Source: Paulinella micropora
Taxonomy: Eukaryota > Cercozoa > Imbricatea > Euglyphida > Paulinellidae
Assembly: GCA_019918135.1 (NCBI GenBank)
Contig: WBZZ01004123.1
Location: 35,001-99,000, forward strand
Length of the DNA: 64,000 bases
Direction: 5' to 3'
Below the pieces are notes generated by a model. That model did not search any database. It worked only from the letters and a program-made list of their open reading frames with translations, and had not been told where the DNA came from. Shown piece by piece: positions 30,573 to 43,195 of this stretch. Positions within the stretch are counted from its first letter, which is position 1, and each line of letters opens with the position of its first letter. The position numbers were made by a program, and so were the translations under genes.

Positions 30573-31921
30573 GAACTCAATATCCACACTGTTGCCAAAT
30601 CCTTTAATCCCCCCCCCCCCGAAATTTATATCCGTTAAATTGAATGAAACACATGCACTTATAATTATATATTCAATGCAAATTGAAAACGATTTGCAAA
30701 CATGGGGTAGATATGATCAGTAAATGTGTAATATAATTTAAGAGTCATGTGCAACAAATGCAAATGAAATTAAATTATGAAATAACGCAAAGTAGATATG
30801 TTCATGGCATAGTTGTATAGAAATATATATATATACATAATAAGCAAGCTATAACTATACCGAGCTAAGCACGATGGCAGAGTCCTGGCTCTGAAAATGA
30901 ATTGCATTGCACCAGGGCAATAAAGGTCCTGATTAAGTAATAAGAGAAAAAAATCAAATGTCCAACAAACGTCCCACGCTAACGCTGGAGGAAGAGGAAC
31001 AAAGTGTCCGCTGCGACTTGCAATGACAAACAAGCCAGAAAAAGTGACAAGTAGGGCCAGAAAGGGGCCACAGGGTCTGAAATGTTCAGAAACGCATTAA
31101 AGAACAAACGTAGCCGAAAAAAATAGAAGTCACAGCACACGGTTCGCAAGAGTTGCGGCGTTAGTGATTACGTCGTCCGGCATCGGTGGGCTCAAGAACA
31201 GAAAGGCGCAGTCGTTTGCAGTATGGTTGTTGTCGACCAAAAGAACGAAAAGAAACGCAACATAATATTCGTTTGGTCGTCCATTACCCACGTACAGACT
31301 GTCCGGAAGCTAGTCCAAGATCACAAGTGGCGTCGTCGTAATATGAGCAAGAACGAAGCACAGACGCAACACAAAACGAAAGACAAAATACAATATGCAT
31401 GTATGCATCATGCATATATATTATGACATGGATCAACTTAAAATTTCGCGAGCGCTTCCCGTAAAGGGGTATCGTTCGGAAAATTTCAAAGAGTTCCTAT
31501 GCTAGGACAGGAAAGAAAGATAGAAAGAATTAAATCTAAATCTATCCGTAGCGGTCGTAGTTGGGAAAAAAAACTGGCTTGTTGGGACAGTTTAAAGCCA
31601 TGCTGGACTGTGTCGTCATGATCCTTTCCCGATATTCGTACGCCGAAGACGAAGAATAAGGATAAAAAGAAAATGTTCCACGCCACACCACAACGAAGCC
31701 CAAAAACGTACTGCTCCTCAAGCCACAAGGAAGGCCAACGCTGAAGCGAGAGAGAAAACTCCTACACCTGGTGCCTCTCGCACTCACAGACGCCACCGAA
31801 CGACGCAGCCAAGGCTGACCGAGTGTAAAGGCACAGCAATGGCTTCACAAATACGTACAAGTAAAACTCTCTGAAAGAACGAAAAAAAAAAACCAAATTA
31901 TACTTAACGTACGAGCCACAT

Positions 31922-31954
<33 letters not shown>

Positions 31955-33369
31955 AATTCGAAGTCGAACGTCCATATGTCAGCGCCTGCCCAGTCGAAGG
32001 CCAAGACGAAGAAGCGGGCCAGAAAGGTCCAATCGCCATGTGAAGCGAAGCCCAAAGTCGCGTCACCCCTTCCCCAAGCTGCAGAGAGAAAAAACTATGA
32101 GTATTGAAGTAAAAGGGGGCACAGGGGAACAAACTACTTCCTTGTTCTGGTGTGTGTTTCCGACACACACTAAATCGAAGGCCGATGGCTGCCTGTTCGC
32201 ATCTGTAAAGGAAAGCAGAAATGGTGGGCAGCAGGAGCATAAAGGAAGCAAAAAGAGCAAATGCTTCCCTGTCTGTGTGTTTTACGGACAAACACACAAA
32301 CACGAAGGCCAAAACGGCGAACGTCGCCAGGCCAGCACTGCCCAAGGTAGTGGTCGTAGTCGTAGGTCCAGAGCCCCAGACGAAGCAAGAAGGGAAGCCC
32401 AAAAGAGATGGAAACTGATGGGGTGCATGTCGTGGCCCAGGGAGGCGACGTCACCACGCTATCTATATGAAAGGTGGAAAGAGAGAGGAAGCCATAGGTA
32501 GGTAGGTATGTTTGTACATACACCTCTCTCTTCATGACGATGTTGTCACATTTTAACGACACATAAGTGAACAACAAAGAAGAACAATCCAAACGACACA
32601 AATTACGTGTTTCATCTGTGTAAACACAAGCATCAACAATAGACAAATGCTTGAAGACATGATGACAGAACGTATGTGGAAAAAGTTCACGTGAAAATGA
32701 CCCATTGTCAACCATATAATCCATTCCACACCACAGACCAGACAATTCGTTCGTGTGTGGAAGCACATCAGAATACAACCGAATCAAAAAACACTTATCT
32801 CATGTGTTGCATTTATCCAACAGCATATATAAATGCTTTGACAAACATGTGGACACTGCATCATATGCATATCCATCATAGAGACATATGTCGTTTCCTG
32901 TTTGTACATGTGTCATGATCTTCCCACTCTCTGTGCACGTGCCTGTTTCTTTCCCTTTCTGTCTGTCCTTTGTTTTCTTAATCCTGTTCCTGTCCTCCGA
33001 GTCAATTACCTTTTGTGACTGTGTGTGAGTGTGTGTCCCTACACCTATCTCACTTTTTGTTCCTCTCTTGTTTTCTTTCTCAAACTCACATGCCTTTTCG
33101 AATTCCCTTGTGTATGTGAGCGTTCCTGTCTCATTTCTCTCCACCCGAGTTTTTCTATTTTCCTTCCTGACACTGTCTGTGTGTTTGTTGTCTGATTGTG
33201 AGAGTCCTTTCGTCCATCTCTCACTCTTTCTTCCACTTCATCGTTACTAAGTCGAAAACAATTATCCTGCCTATCGATCTCTCAGCGTTGAAGTTTGCCC
33301 CCCAAGGCCACGAGGGCACGCAGTTTGACGTCTTGTGGGGCCACAGCAATCGCCAACAATGACATTGTC
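30573..33369. other. Internal region without convincing genes
   Basis: About 2.8 kb with two C-runs (30,608-30,619 and 31,922-31,953, the second about 32 Cs), a TG-rich stretch near 33,020-33,040 and several short open frames on both strands without family features. Probably noncoding filler of the large derivative. Confidence 0.5.
31922..31953. repeat. Poly-C tract, about 32 bases
   Basis: Uninterrupted C run; its length may be unstable or mis-sequenced. Confidence 0.9.
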
Positions 33370-34300
33370 TTCATCGTCTTGAGTTGGCTGCGCCAGACGA
33401 AGCAAAGCTCCAGAACTCTTTGCTGGGAGGGGGCGGGGGCGAAGCAGGTAGGGGAGGGGGTCTCTTCCGCGGTAAGGCAGGCAAGGGACAGGTACTAGGT
33501 GCAGGTGGACTCTTCGCCACGCGTCTGGCTGCTGCATGCTCGCCAAGGGCGTCACCACTCTTGAACATCTGTTCATCATTGCACCATGAGTAAGGGCAAG
33601 CAAGATTTAAGCAATGCTTCCCTGTTCGGGATCTTTCTACGGACAGATCCACCGTTGACGTAGTCTGGACCATCCAGGTCGTATCAGTAGTAGCAGGCTT
33701 CACCATCGAGGGACTCTCAGCTGCCGTTGAAGCCGCATTCGTCGTCAGCGTTGTAGCAAGCTCCGTTGCTTCGTCATTGAAAAAATCATCTTTCAATCCA
33801 ATGTCATTGATAACAAAGTTAAGTCCTTTTGTGAACAGTCCAAACCAAGAGCTAGGGCGCCATCGTCGTGTAGCAGGCGTCGATCTGTCAACTGCCTCTC
33901 AATCGTGGCCACTGTGTCCAATGTGTTGCTTACGTTATCAATCCATCCATCGTCATCCTTTCCTCCTTCTGCGTAACACAAAGTCGGAGTCCGACACTCC
34001 TCCAGCCTGTTACCGTCCTGGTAGCTGTAGGGTAGGCCGATTGTTCCAATAGCTCATCACCTACACAGTGGGAAGCTAAATCGCAGGTAGAAGGTCCACT
34101 CAGCACCTCATCCATTTGGTGGAAAGCTGATCCATTAATAAAAGTAATTTCATCGAACCCATGTTTGCCGTAGAACCAAGGAATTGGCGGAAGCTCAGCG
34201 TAACCACAGTTAACTCCGAACCGTCTGTTCTCACTTCGCCTTTGTCGTTGTCGTTGACGTTGTCGTTGCCTCTTCGTAGCAGCTGAATCCATCGTTAAAA
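33370..34300 (-). pseudogene. Leader-proximal coding-like region of the non-autonomous element
   Basis: Lies just after the primer-binding site, where Gag sits in autonomous elements. Minus-strand pieces show a Gln-Arg repeat (QRQRQRQRQRR) at the start, a Pro-rich stretch and a Thr/Ala-rich stretch. No capsid or zinc-knuckle motifs. Unknown; possibly a remnant of Gag or a foreign insert. Broken. Confidence 0.35.
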
Positions 34301-34370
34301 AAAATTACGTTGAGCTCACCAAATATGCAGAAGATTTTCGAATTCTCAGTAGGTCAACCTCCGTAGCCAA

Positions 34371-34382
34371 GGCATCATAACC
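34371..34382 (-). promoter_or_regulatory. Primer-binding site like initiator tRNA-Met half
   Basis: Element-strand GGTTATGATGCC directly after the LTR; nearly GGTTATGAGCC of the initiator tRNA complement. Confidence 0.6.
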
Positions 34383-34843
34383 CATTATGCCTGGTGATCC
34401 ATATATTCACCAGGTGTCTAGAAAGTACCGGACACTAACGCAGAGGACGGTCGGTTGATCAATCCGGTCACTTAACCTAGACTCAAGGAACTATAAGTCC
34501 CATGAATATAGTTTACTGATAATGGATATCCAATCCAATTATGTATTGTACTAGTAGGTACAGATACCATGCCAAGTTGTGTACAGGGTCCAAGATGTGT
34601 ACAGTGACAAGATGTTTACACTGTAAAGACAATGTTGTGAATATCTGGAACCATTCGATAATAAAGGCAATATTGAGCATCGTACCATACATAATGGTAA
34701 TGCATGAAAGGTATCAGATTAGGTAAAGTGGCAATACTTAAGGATATTAGAGTTCTATGGCATGCTGTGACATGTGACATGCTGTGACATGTAATGTTGT
34801 ATTATACACAGCACATGAATATGGTACATTCTGTGATGTAATG
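34383..34843 (-). repeat. 5' LTR of the non-autonomous element
   Basis: Partner of 30,098-30,565. Confidence 0.85.
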
Positions 34844-34848
34844 ATTAC
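34844..34848 (+). repeat. Target-site duplication ATTAC (right)
   Basis: Matches 30,093-30,097. Confidence 0.85.
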
Positions 34849-36061
34849 TGGTGTGGGTGGCAGTGGTGGCGCAAATGCCGATATGTCACGTATGGACACA
34901 TGAAACTTTAGACTTAGAGACCTGTACGAGCTGTTTCGTTCGTCTTTTGTCTGTGTTGTTTGATTTACCTATTATAGAACGTTTGGAGCTGGTTATTTAG
35001 TCAACAGGGGACGCATGGGAGACGTTAAACCTGCTTCTAATATCACCAATACTATTCAACTTCTTCAGAAAAGACGCTGGGATAGTCAATTCCAGTTTAT
35101 TTAGTACACTCTCTTGACAGACTACTTGTCCCTTTCGAAACAATGCAAATTCTAAGAACTAACGAGAATATTTCAAGTGCTTTCACGAGTTGTGTAGCGG
35201 TTCAAGTGGAACTAGTGGAGTTGTTCAAGTCAGTCTGGAAGAAAATGAAGCTAAATGCCACTTTACCTGGTGTGTTGCCTATTCTGATTTTACCTATCAA
35301 TAATTATGACTGTGGACCGGAAAAAGCAGTCTAAGGAAATAAAGTTTGTGATACGGGGGAAAATGCAATAGTCAATATTTTCCAAAAAGTTAACAGGTAA
35401 AAGGGAAATAAATTGATCTGTTAACGGCAGTTGAAAACGTAACAACTACAAGTTATGACAGTTGAGAAATAAATGGAAAAATGAAGTAACTGAACTAAAA
35501 ATAGAAGTGTAAATTTGAAGTAAAAACTTGAAGAAAGTTTATCAAGATATTAAGTTTTCGGTCAGGCATATGTAGGTTCTAGTGGTAGGTAGAATCATTA
35601 AATTTTTCACAGCGAGTAATCTAATTCAATATTCAAGATTTTGAGGTGCTGTTTGTGCAGAATTCAATGTTTTTAGTGGGAATGGTCTGTCCTGTATTCA
35701 GTTCATATAAGCTATTAATGAGATATATGGTATTTTCTGAATGTGATCAAAGTTTTATACCGTACTTCTCTGCAAAAACCCTCTGGCAGAATCGCTCAAC
35801 AAAACATTTGAATTCATTTGTGCACTTGTGCGTAAAAATGAGTGCAGAGTGCATCATGCAAACAGCATTTGTCAGTTAAAATCTACATACTTGCTATGTA
35901 GTGAAATGTGAAAATTGAAGTCGATAATAAGGATTTCAAATACATGAAAGACCAAGTTTTCTGATGAAAACACTTGTGTCATGCTTGCTTTTGCTGAAAC
36001 AACGTGGTTTGAACACACACTCGCTGTCAACACATGGACCTCCGACATGAAACTGGTGCCG
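34849..36061. other. Unassigned AT-rich DNA between two LTR elements
   Basis: No recognised motif. Short frames at 35,143-35,334 and 35,646-35,879 lack family features. Likely older host or repeat DNA into which both LTR elements landed. Confidence 0.4.
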
Positions 36062-36599
36062 CGCGTCGGAGATACACCGTAACCGAGAATTTCCGTTACT
36101 GGATTTGTCCTTTGTGGCAAATTCACGTAAACCTATTCTCTGCCGGCCCTTGCCATTTGCCAATATAATACCATATTTCTTTAAGAGTACAGGAAGGATG
36201 TGTAACTTACAGTTGCACAAACTACAATTCATCCTTTCTAGACCTTCTTGATTTATCTAGAATAGAGTTGATCTCCGTCGGGACCTATGTAGACTAACCA
36301 ATTAAAGAACTGATAGTAATAGATGGAACGGATAGGGATCGTAGTTCTTGTGCTCAAGCAGCACTGTTTGTATTCAGTATTAAAAGGTAACTAAACTGCA
36401 AAAGTGAACTGAGAACACTTGGAATATAATAACGGAATGTAAATACTGGGACGCCTGTATTGACTAGTTATTCCTTAAAGAGTGTGGTCAATTGCTTCAC
36501 TGCATTGTCCACCCTCTGCGCAAAACACCTTTTAATCAGGCGAGTACCATTGCCAGTAGTCTAGTAAGTCTTCCGGGTCGGAAGAACTGCTACTCTGTC
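36062..36599 (+). repeat. 5' LTR of copia element 2
   Basis: Partner of 44,501-45,042. Starts near GCGTCGGAGAT and ends CTACTCTGTC. Confidence 0.8.
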
Positions 36600-36611
36600 G
36601 GTTAATGAGCC
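36600..36611 (+). promoter_or_regulatory. Primer-binding site like initiator tRNA-Met half
   Basis: GGTTAATGAGCC, followed by TTGCACGCG, resembles the complement of the initiator tRNA-Met anticodon arm and below (yeast complement GGTTATGAGCCCTGCGCGC) with one extra A. Confidence 0.6.
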
Positions 36612-36711
36612 TTGCACGCGAGAAGACGGGCAAGAAAAACTATATAAACAGCATCCTGAGCTTGAACAGGTCTTTGAGGACCGGTTTCAAACTTGGGAAT
36701 TCACGTTTAAG

Positions 36712-37770
36712 ATGGTAGCAACCTCTGAGAGTTCACAGCTAGGAGACATAGTCAGTTTCATAGTAAAGCATCCAGAGAAAGCTGAAGAAAGATACCCATG
36801 GGATGAGTCAGCATTCAGAGTTGATGAACAGTACAGTACAGAGTCAGACACTAGCGATAGTGACCCAGCATCAGGTACAGAATCTAAGACTAAGACACCA
36901 TCACCCGAAGTGGGTAAGAAGACAACAGACGCTGAGGCTCTAAAGCAAAAGAGAGCCAAGATGCAATAATACGACCGAAAGAACGAAGTAGGTCAAAGAA
37001 AAAAGAAAGAGAAGACGTAAGTTGAAAGAACACAAAGAACACGCAAAAGCCATGCGTAAGCTAAGCCTTTACGTTTCTGTTGCCTTCAAGCATCCAACAC
37101 TCATAGCTTTATGCATGACATGGCAACCCTATACGCATGATGGTGCTTGTTAAGCGCCTGTATGGGGGTGCCAACGCAGCAGGAATGATAAAGCGTATGT
37201 TTGTTTTCATTTCATCCTACCCAAGAGGGGACATTGAGTTGTGGCTGGATAGAAATATGTATCTTGAAGAGTGTATTCAAAGGGATTACGGGGGTAAAAT
37301 TCCGGACGAATTTTCTCTTCTTTCCTCTTGATGAAGTTTAAGAAGCATACAGTTTTCGCGGGGTTGGATACTATGGTATACCAACTCGGTCGCGAGGACC
37401 GTCTGAACCACCGTGAGGTCGAGAGAGTCATCCGCCAAGTCTGGCAAAATTTTCGTCTAAATTCTGGTCCGGAATCTCGTGGAAACCAAACTAGGCAGAT
37501 GACACACAAACCCAACACATCCACACTCGTTCGCAGACCAGCTCAGAGTACTTTTGTAGCTAAGGAGAGCGAGGGTGAGGAAGAGAAGGGTGGTTGCTAC
37601 AAGTGTGGGGCAAAGGATCATTGGCGCGCGACGTGCCCAAAATTGCCTTGTACGCGTTGCAAGGGCAAAAAGCACAGTCATGCTCAATGTCCTCGTGCCA
37701 GGACAATGGTGTTAGCACAGGGTGAGGATAACGGGAGAGATATTTCGAAGAGAGAGTTACCGTGCTAGAG
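36712..37770 (+). pseudogene. Copia 2 Gag region with double zinc knuckle
   Basis: An acidic Ser/Asp-rich beginning (STESDTSDSDPASG), a helical capsid-like middle (VKRLYGGANAAGMIKRMF) and two knuckles, GCYKCGAKDHWRATCPK and CTRCKGKKHSHAQCP. The CxxC....H....C form is standard for RNA-binding Gag tails. Confidence 0.6.
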
Positions 37771-37810
37771 GACGTAGCCATAGATCAGGTTGATGGTCTA
37801 GAGGGAGTAG

Positions 37811-39100
37811 GTGAGGAAGAGCAAGGGGAAGAAGAAGACGTTGATTTGTTTGAGGGAACTGTGTTTGTTTTGCATGGTGGTGGTGGTGAGCAAGTTGATG
37901 AGTGCTGATGATGATGGTGATGCACCTGCTCCACCTCCTATCATACTACTGCCTGCCCCCACGACATCAACACACAACAACGAAACAAAATCACGAACAC
38001 CAGTAAGAGGAGTAGAGAGGGCAAACACGATAAGAACAATTTCATTGCCTTCGTTGCCTACACCTGTTGCTGTGGTGCATTTTCTGCTCATGCCTCCACC
38101 CCCACAGAGAGAAAACAAGAACAAACAAAAACAAACATCAAGCCAAGACACCATCACTGAACAACACTCCACGTCCAAACAACGCACCAACAAAGAAAGA
38201 GAAAGAGAAGAAAGCCACACAACAAGATCCACAAACAATAACAACAACCAAAACGACAAGCAAGGATAAACAGGCTGAGAAAATTTCAAGCACGAAGCAA
38301 TGCTCCGGGAAAACTTCTCGGGGAAAACCTTGCAAAGTCCGTTTAGGGGCACATCTTTTCGGGTTGCCTCAAAGAATGGGAGATAGGTTGCACTACGATG
38401 ACTACTGCGGATATCACGCAAAACAATGTATCTATTTTCCGTTCATTGACTTAGAACAGCCAGCAACAGACAGACCACCAGCAGTAGTGAATTACCCAAA
38501 CGAGAAAAAGTTATGGGAAATTGCGAAAGAATTTCTCGATATGGGAAATTGTGAAAGAATTTCTCGATATGTTCGGTAATTTACTCTGTGTAGCTGAGGG
38601 AGAGGACTGGAATTATCAACCCCCACCTTGGGTTGCTAATCCTACCTCCTCTGCTACACTTAACACACTGACATGGAGATTTGTAGGTGACGACCAACAG
38701 ACCGGTCGCGGAGCCCCGGGAACTTCCCAGTCTGACCTCGCTGCGGCATTCGATGCTGCGTCTCCGCGCAACAGGTCTGCCCTCAGCGTCCCTGAGGAAG
38801 AGGAACAGGTAAGCACCCCATCCTCCACTTCCACCATCATTCCCCATCAGTCATTTCACCTTACAGACTTGTTTCAAGCATTGACATGCAGACAGTAGGT
38901 GAGATAGCTAGAGAGCTGAAAAGATCAGGGGGAGTATGGGATGAGAGGAGAGTGATTGAGGTAGGAGGAAAGATAGATGAATATCTGACAGATGTGATGA
39001 GAGCCATAGAGCTAGTCACTGTGACTCACAACACAAGAAATAGTCCTAGCAGTCCATACTCCACCGAATGACAACAAACACTCCACTCCAAACACACCCA
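37811..39100 (+). pseudogene. Copia 2 unusual region between Gag and protease
   Basis: A Pro/Thr/Asn/Lys-rich low-complexity part is followed near 38,297-38,430 by CSGKTSRGKPCKVR and DYCGYHAKQC. The pattern C-x-G..T..G..C....YC..H is a small zinc-binding motif seen in various eukaryotic and viral proteins. A 32-base tandem duplication lies at about 38,513-38,576. Such a domain between Gag and protease is not standard for copia. Confidence 0.45.
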
Positions 39101-39159
39101 ACATACCCAACACACCGACTGAAGAAGGGATAGAGGTTAGACTTGACCCTACAGGTAAG

Positions 39160-40110
39160 TTTGTTGAGGTGACAGTTCCTCAGGAACTAATCACAGGTGC
39201 GTCTAGGGAGAGGATTAATCTGTTAGACAGACAGGTGAGAGCAGTTATAACTAACTTGCAGGAAGAGTTGAAAGGACAGATACAGACAGGTATGCCTGAT
39301 AGAGACTATGACCCAGATGACTCTGACGACGTGCAAGAGCTTATGTCGTCAGAGCCCTCTGAGTCCTCTGAGTCTGAGGAAGAAGAACTGACGAAGAAGA
39401 AAAGAAAGAAGAAGTTGAAGAAGAAAAAGAAAAACAAGAAAAACAAATCCAAAAAGAAACAAGACTCCGCTACAGTCATGGCACACAGTAGGACAGCTAA
39501 GAGCAAACATGTGTACCAGGATAGTGGTGCGACTCAATTTGTCTGTCACGATGAGACGATGATGAAAGAGCTGAAGAAGATAGGTAAGGTAAAATTCAGT
39601 ACAGGGAATGGAACGAGAGTCATAGGTGAGGCAGGGTTGATGTGTGTAGATAGAGTAGATGGAGAGGGGCGAATGCATAAGGCTTGCAAGAGTGCCTTCT
39701 ACGATCCACTCATGCCAATCAACGTGGCCCCCACTGGCCCGATGGATCATTTCCATCACAGAGCAGTACTCCATCAAAATGGACAAATGTTCATCTTGAA
39801 GGGAGCACTGCCTGTGAAGGAAAAGAACATACTAGTCAGGGGAAGGCTAACTAAAGCTTTGCTGTACCGATGGGACAGCCATAAGGATAGTAAGCTAGAT
39901 CCTAACTGTCGTTACACACCTAAGGGTGCGCCTGAGAGAGAGGGAGGCGGGGCAGCAGGGTGGGAGAACCCAAGTATAAAACCCACACCCTCAGACAATA
40001 AAGGGACAATAGCAACAGCAAGAGAGAGTAAAGTGAGTATTAAATCATCTAAACTAATCATAAAGAATGCTGTTTGTTTGTCAACTACCCTTCTACTGTC
40101 AAGAGAGTGA
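39160..40110 (+). pseudogene. Copia 2 protease region
   Basis: Acidic linker and Lys run (KKKRKKKLKKKKK), then HVYQDSGATQFVCHD, the DSGA active site of copia proteases, and STGNGTRVIGEAG. Continues toward the integrase. Confidence 0.65.
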
Positions 40111-40128
40111 GAGTGCTGCCTGTTAGTA

Positions 40129-40745
40129 GTGCACGCTATGGCGGGTCATGTAAGCTGGGAGAGGACTAAAGCATTTGCAGACGCTGTAGGCATTAAGCTA
40201 ATAGGTAGAGATGGTAGTGTAGAGAGTGCGAGAGAAGAGTATAGAATGTGTGAGCCATACATGATTGCCAAAGCTAGCGTGTTGCCTCGTTTTGCTTCCA
40301 ATCATTTGCGTAGAGCAGAGAGAGTGGGAGAGATGTTACATTGCGATACGCAAGGCCCATGGAGAGTCATGTCACGGGAAGGGAGAAGGTATAAATTCAC
40401 GGTTATGGATGATTTCTCTGGTTATGCTCTTGATTTCTACTTAAGACATAAAAATGAATTTATATCTTGCATACATAAAGCAATAGCGTTCATGGAGAGA
40501 CAGACAGAAAATAAAGTTAAAGTTGTAGTTTGTGATCAGCAATTCACGGCCCCAAGAGAGATCAGTGAGAAGTATAGCGATATTATATGCAAAGATGCTG
40601 ACACTGCAGATAAAGATGGCAATCCGAGAGCTGAAAGAATAAACGGGGTAACAGGGGGGCCTGCTCGCGCACTTAGGCAGCATGCTCGATTTCCGCCCAA
40701 CTTTTTGGGCAGAAATGGAACATACAGCCACTGTGCTTTATAATA
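40129..40745 (+). pseudogene. Copia 2 integrase region
   Basis: GHVSWERTKAFADAVGI, then GEMLHCDTQGPWRV, YKFTVMDDFSGYALDFY and VVVCDQQF mark the zinc and catalytic core parts; a conserved GRNGTYSHCAL-like end follows. Confidence 0.65.
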
Positions 40746-41525
40746 TATTACCTATAACTAAAGGACAGCATAAGGGCACGTCGCCTTACCAATTACTATT
40801 CAAACGAGCACCACCGATTTGCACCAATTACGTCCAATTGGGTGCACGGGAGTGATGCACGTAGCAAAGGTAAATGGTAAAGGATCCATGCCCGGTAAGT
40901 TAGTAAAGTTAGTAGGATACGATATGCATCGCAATTATACAGAGTTTGGGACGGACAGAATGTATTATCAGGAGTTATAAATGTTCGTTTCGATCTCAGT
41001 AGGGTAGGTGAGTCGATTGAGCCTCAGGTAGTATGGGAAGATGCAACTGAGGGGGAGATAGACACACAGCCAGAATTTGACGATGAACAAGACCACAGCA
41101 ACACACAGGGGTTCTCAGACACCGGGATAGCCATATGAACTAGCCAGGTAGCTGATTTCGAGCCCAGTTCCACTGATAGTCCAGTTGCACCATTCCCACA
41201 CAGTCCCACCACCACAGCGCACGTAGACAGTGAGGGAGAGGATAAGGTAGAGGCCAAGCCAGAGACTGAACATGAACCTCACGAGGTTGATGCAGTCCAG
41301 GGGGAGCAAATAGATGAGCGCATCAGTATAGGGCCCTTGCCTGTAGATATGAACAGCCCAAGCGCGCAACATGACCCCATACCACAGTATATCGAGGGTA
41401 AGGCCCCAACCAAGGGAGTTACATGGGAACAGAGTGACAAGATATCAGCAGCGAACATAGTCAGCGGAAAAAGAGTGAGATAGCCAGTAGATCCATCCCG
41501 CACATCTACACATCATGTTACTACT

Positions 41526-42565
41526 ATGTATGACATGGATTATTGCATTTCACATGACGAAGCGAGTGAGTGGATGTGTTACATACATTTACCGCCAGAC
41601 TTAGCAATAGAGGGTATGACACTCAAAGATCTACAGGCAGGGATAGATAAAGAGTTACGTTCTATAGCGGAGTTCAAGACCTACCAATGGGTAGACGAAA
41701 GTGAGGCTAGGAAAGCCGGAGTTAAGATAGTTGGGTTAACTTGGGTGCATAAGGTCAAAACGGACCAAGATGGACTACGGTTCGTCAAGTCACGTTTGTC
41801 CTTGAGGGGAGATCAATTGCAACCTGGTATAAGTTATAATCCTGAACAGCTTTATGTGCCATGCGCTAAGCACATATCAGTTTTGATGTTGTGCAAGTTG
41901 GCAGTCAGTTATGGTAGGAGACTGTACGGGGTTGACGTTAAAAACGCCTATCTTAATGCCGACATGATAGACGCCATATATGCTTGCCCACCACAAGGTG
42001 CGCCCGTGATAGGGAGAGTAGAAAGATATGGAAGGTCGTCAAAGCATTGTACGGAGCGCCCCAGGCAGGAAAGCGTTGGTATGATATATTTTCCGGGCTT
42101 CTCAAACAGTTAGGCTTTACAACACTTCAATCAGACCCATGCATGTTTAGGGAGAAAGGAGTGAGCTTAGGTGAGGGAATAGTAGGCGTCTTCCATGTAG
42201 ACGATCTCATTTTCATGGCACCTAGCAGACAGGCCTATGATAGATTTTGCGAGAGACTTGAAATGCATTTCCCCATTAAAAGAATCGGTTTAGCAAAAGA
42301 ATTCAAGGGAATGGAAATTCTTCAGACAAAGTCGGAAATTATCCTAAATCAGCAAAGTTACGCTCGGAAAGTGGTAAAATTTTACGGGTATGAACACTGC
42401 AAGCCCAGCGCAACACTCGGATCAAAAACTGACCCAATGCCCATGGACGAGCATGCAAGACTTAGACAGTTTTTAATTCCACAGATAGTCGGGAGTTTAC
42501 TCTTTTTGGCCAAGATGACTAGGCAGGATATTCAAGAAGCGCTCAATTCTGCAAGCGTAATGTAG
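41526..42565 (+). pseudogene. Copia 2 reverse transcriptase region
   Basis: TYQWVDESEARKAG, GLTWVHKVKTDQDG, LYGVDVKNAYLNADM (motif A), KALYGAPQAGKRWYD, VGVFHVDDLIFMA (motif C) and SLLFLAKMTRQDI. Confidence 0.75.
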
Positions 42566-42574
42566 ACTGTAGAT

Positions 42575-43195
42575 GTGGGGAAGACTTATTCCAAGCTAGT
42601 GAAGATAATCCGATATCTGAAGAACGATAGAGTACTTAGGTTCAGCAAGAATGATCTTAGTGCGGTAGGGAAGGCAGAACCGATAGGACCAATGACAGTT
42701 TGGCCCGATGCGGCTCACAGGATTTGTTTAAAGACGGGTAAATCTCGTACTGGGTATGTAGTTTTAGTAGGAGGGGATCCCGTTGCTTGGGTGTCCAAAC
42801 GGCAGTCGAAAGTTGCCCTTTCGTCGAACGACGCAGAAATTTTTGCAGCCAATGAGGCTCTAAGGGAAGCTATGGCCATTCGCAACATGCGAAGTGAATT
42901 AGGCATCCCGGAGCCCAATCCTTTTGATGTTCGTGAGGATAACGCCCAGACTATACTAGCCGCGCAACGCGGGTTAGCCGGACCACGCACGAAACACTTG
43001 CCTTTGGAAGAACACTACCTACACGAGCTAGAACAGGAAGGCATAGCTAAGTTTAGGAAGGTTGGTACTAAAGGACAGTTAGGGGATGTTTTGACTAAGT
43101 ATTTGCCCAAGGATCAAGCAGACACGTTGTTGGACGTATTCTTGCCTAAACTGGATTTGGAAGCGCTTAGAAAGATAGCGCTCACGGACGAATAG
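42575..43195 (+). pseudogene. Copia 2 RNase H region
   Basis: TVWPDAAHRICLKTGKSRTG, VAWVSKRQSKVALSSNDAE, FDVREDNAQTI, GPRTKHLPLEEHYL and LGDVLTKYLPKDQ, the usual copia RNase H and C-terminal signature. Confidence 0.8.

Larger units (their letters stand above)
30098..34843 (-). mobile_element. Non-autonomous LTR element (4.75 kb), copia-like signals
   Basis: Direct LTRs of 468 and 461 bases (about 1.5% substitutions plus short indels), a perfect ATTAC duplication, a primer-binding site GGTTATGATGCC next to the right LTR and a C/G-rich polypurine tract next to the left LTR. About 3.8 kb of internal DNA has no protease, integrase, RT or RNase H. The stretch after its purine tract (GAACTCAATATCC) nearly matches copia element 1 (GAACTCAATATCACC). 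It looks like a large non-autonomous derivative relying on a copia element. Young by its LTRs; structurally whole at both ends. Confidence 0.85.

Noticed and set aside
35143-35879. Host genes between the LTR elements
   Set aside because: Frames are short, lack motifs and lie in AT-rich DNA where such frames occur by chance.
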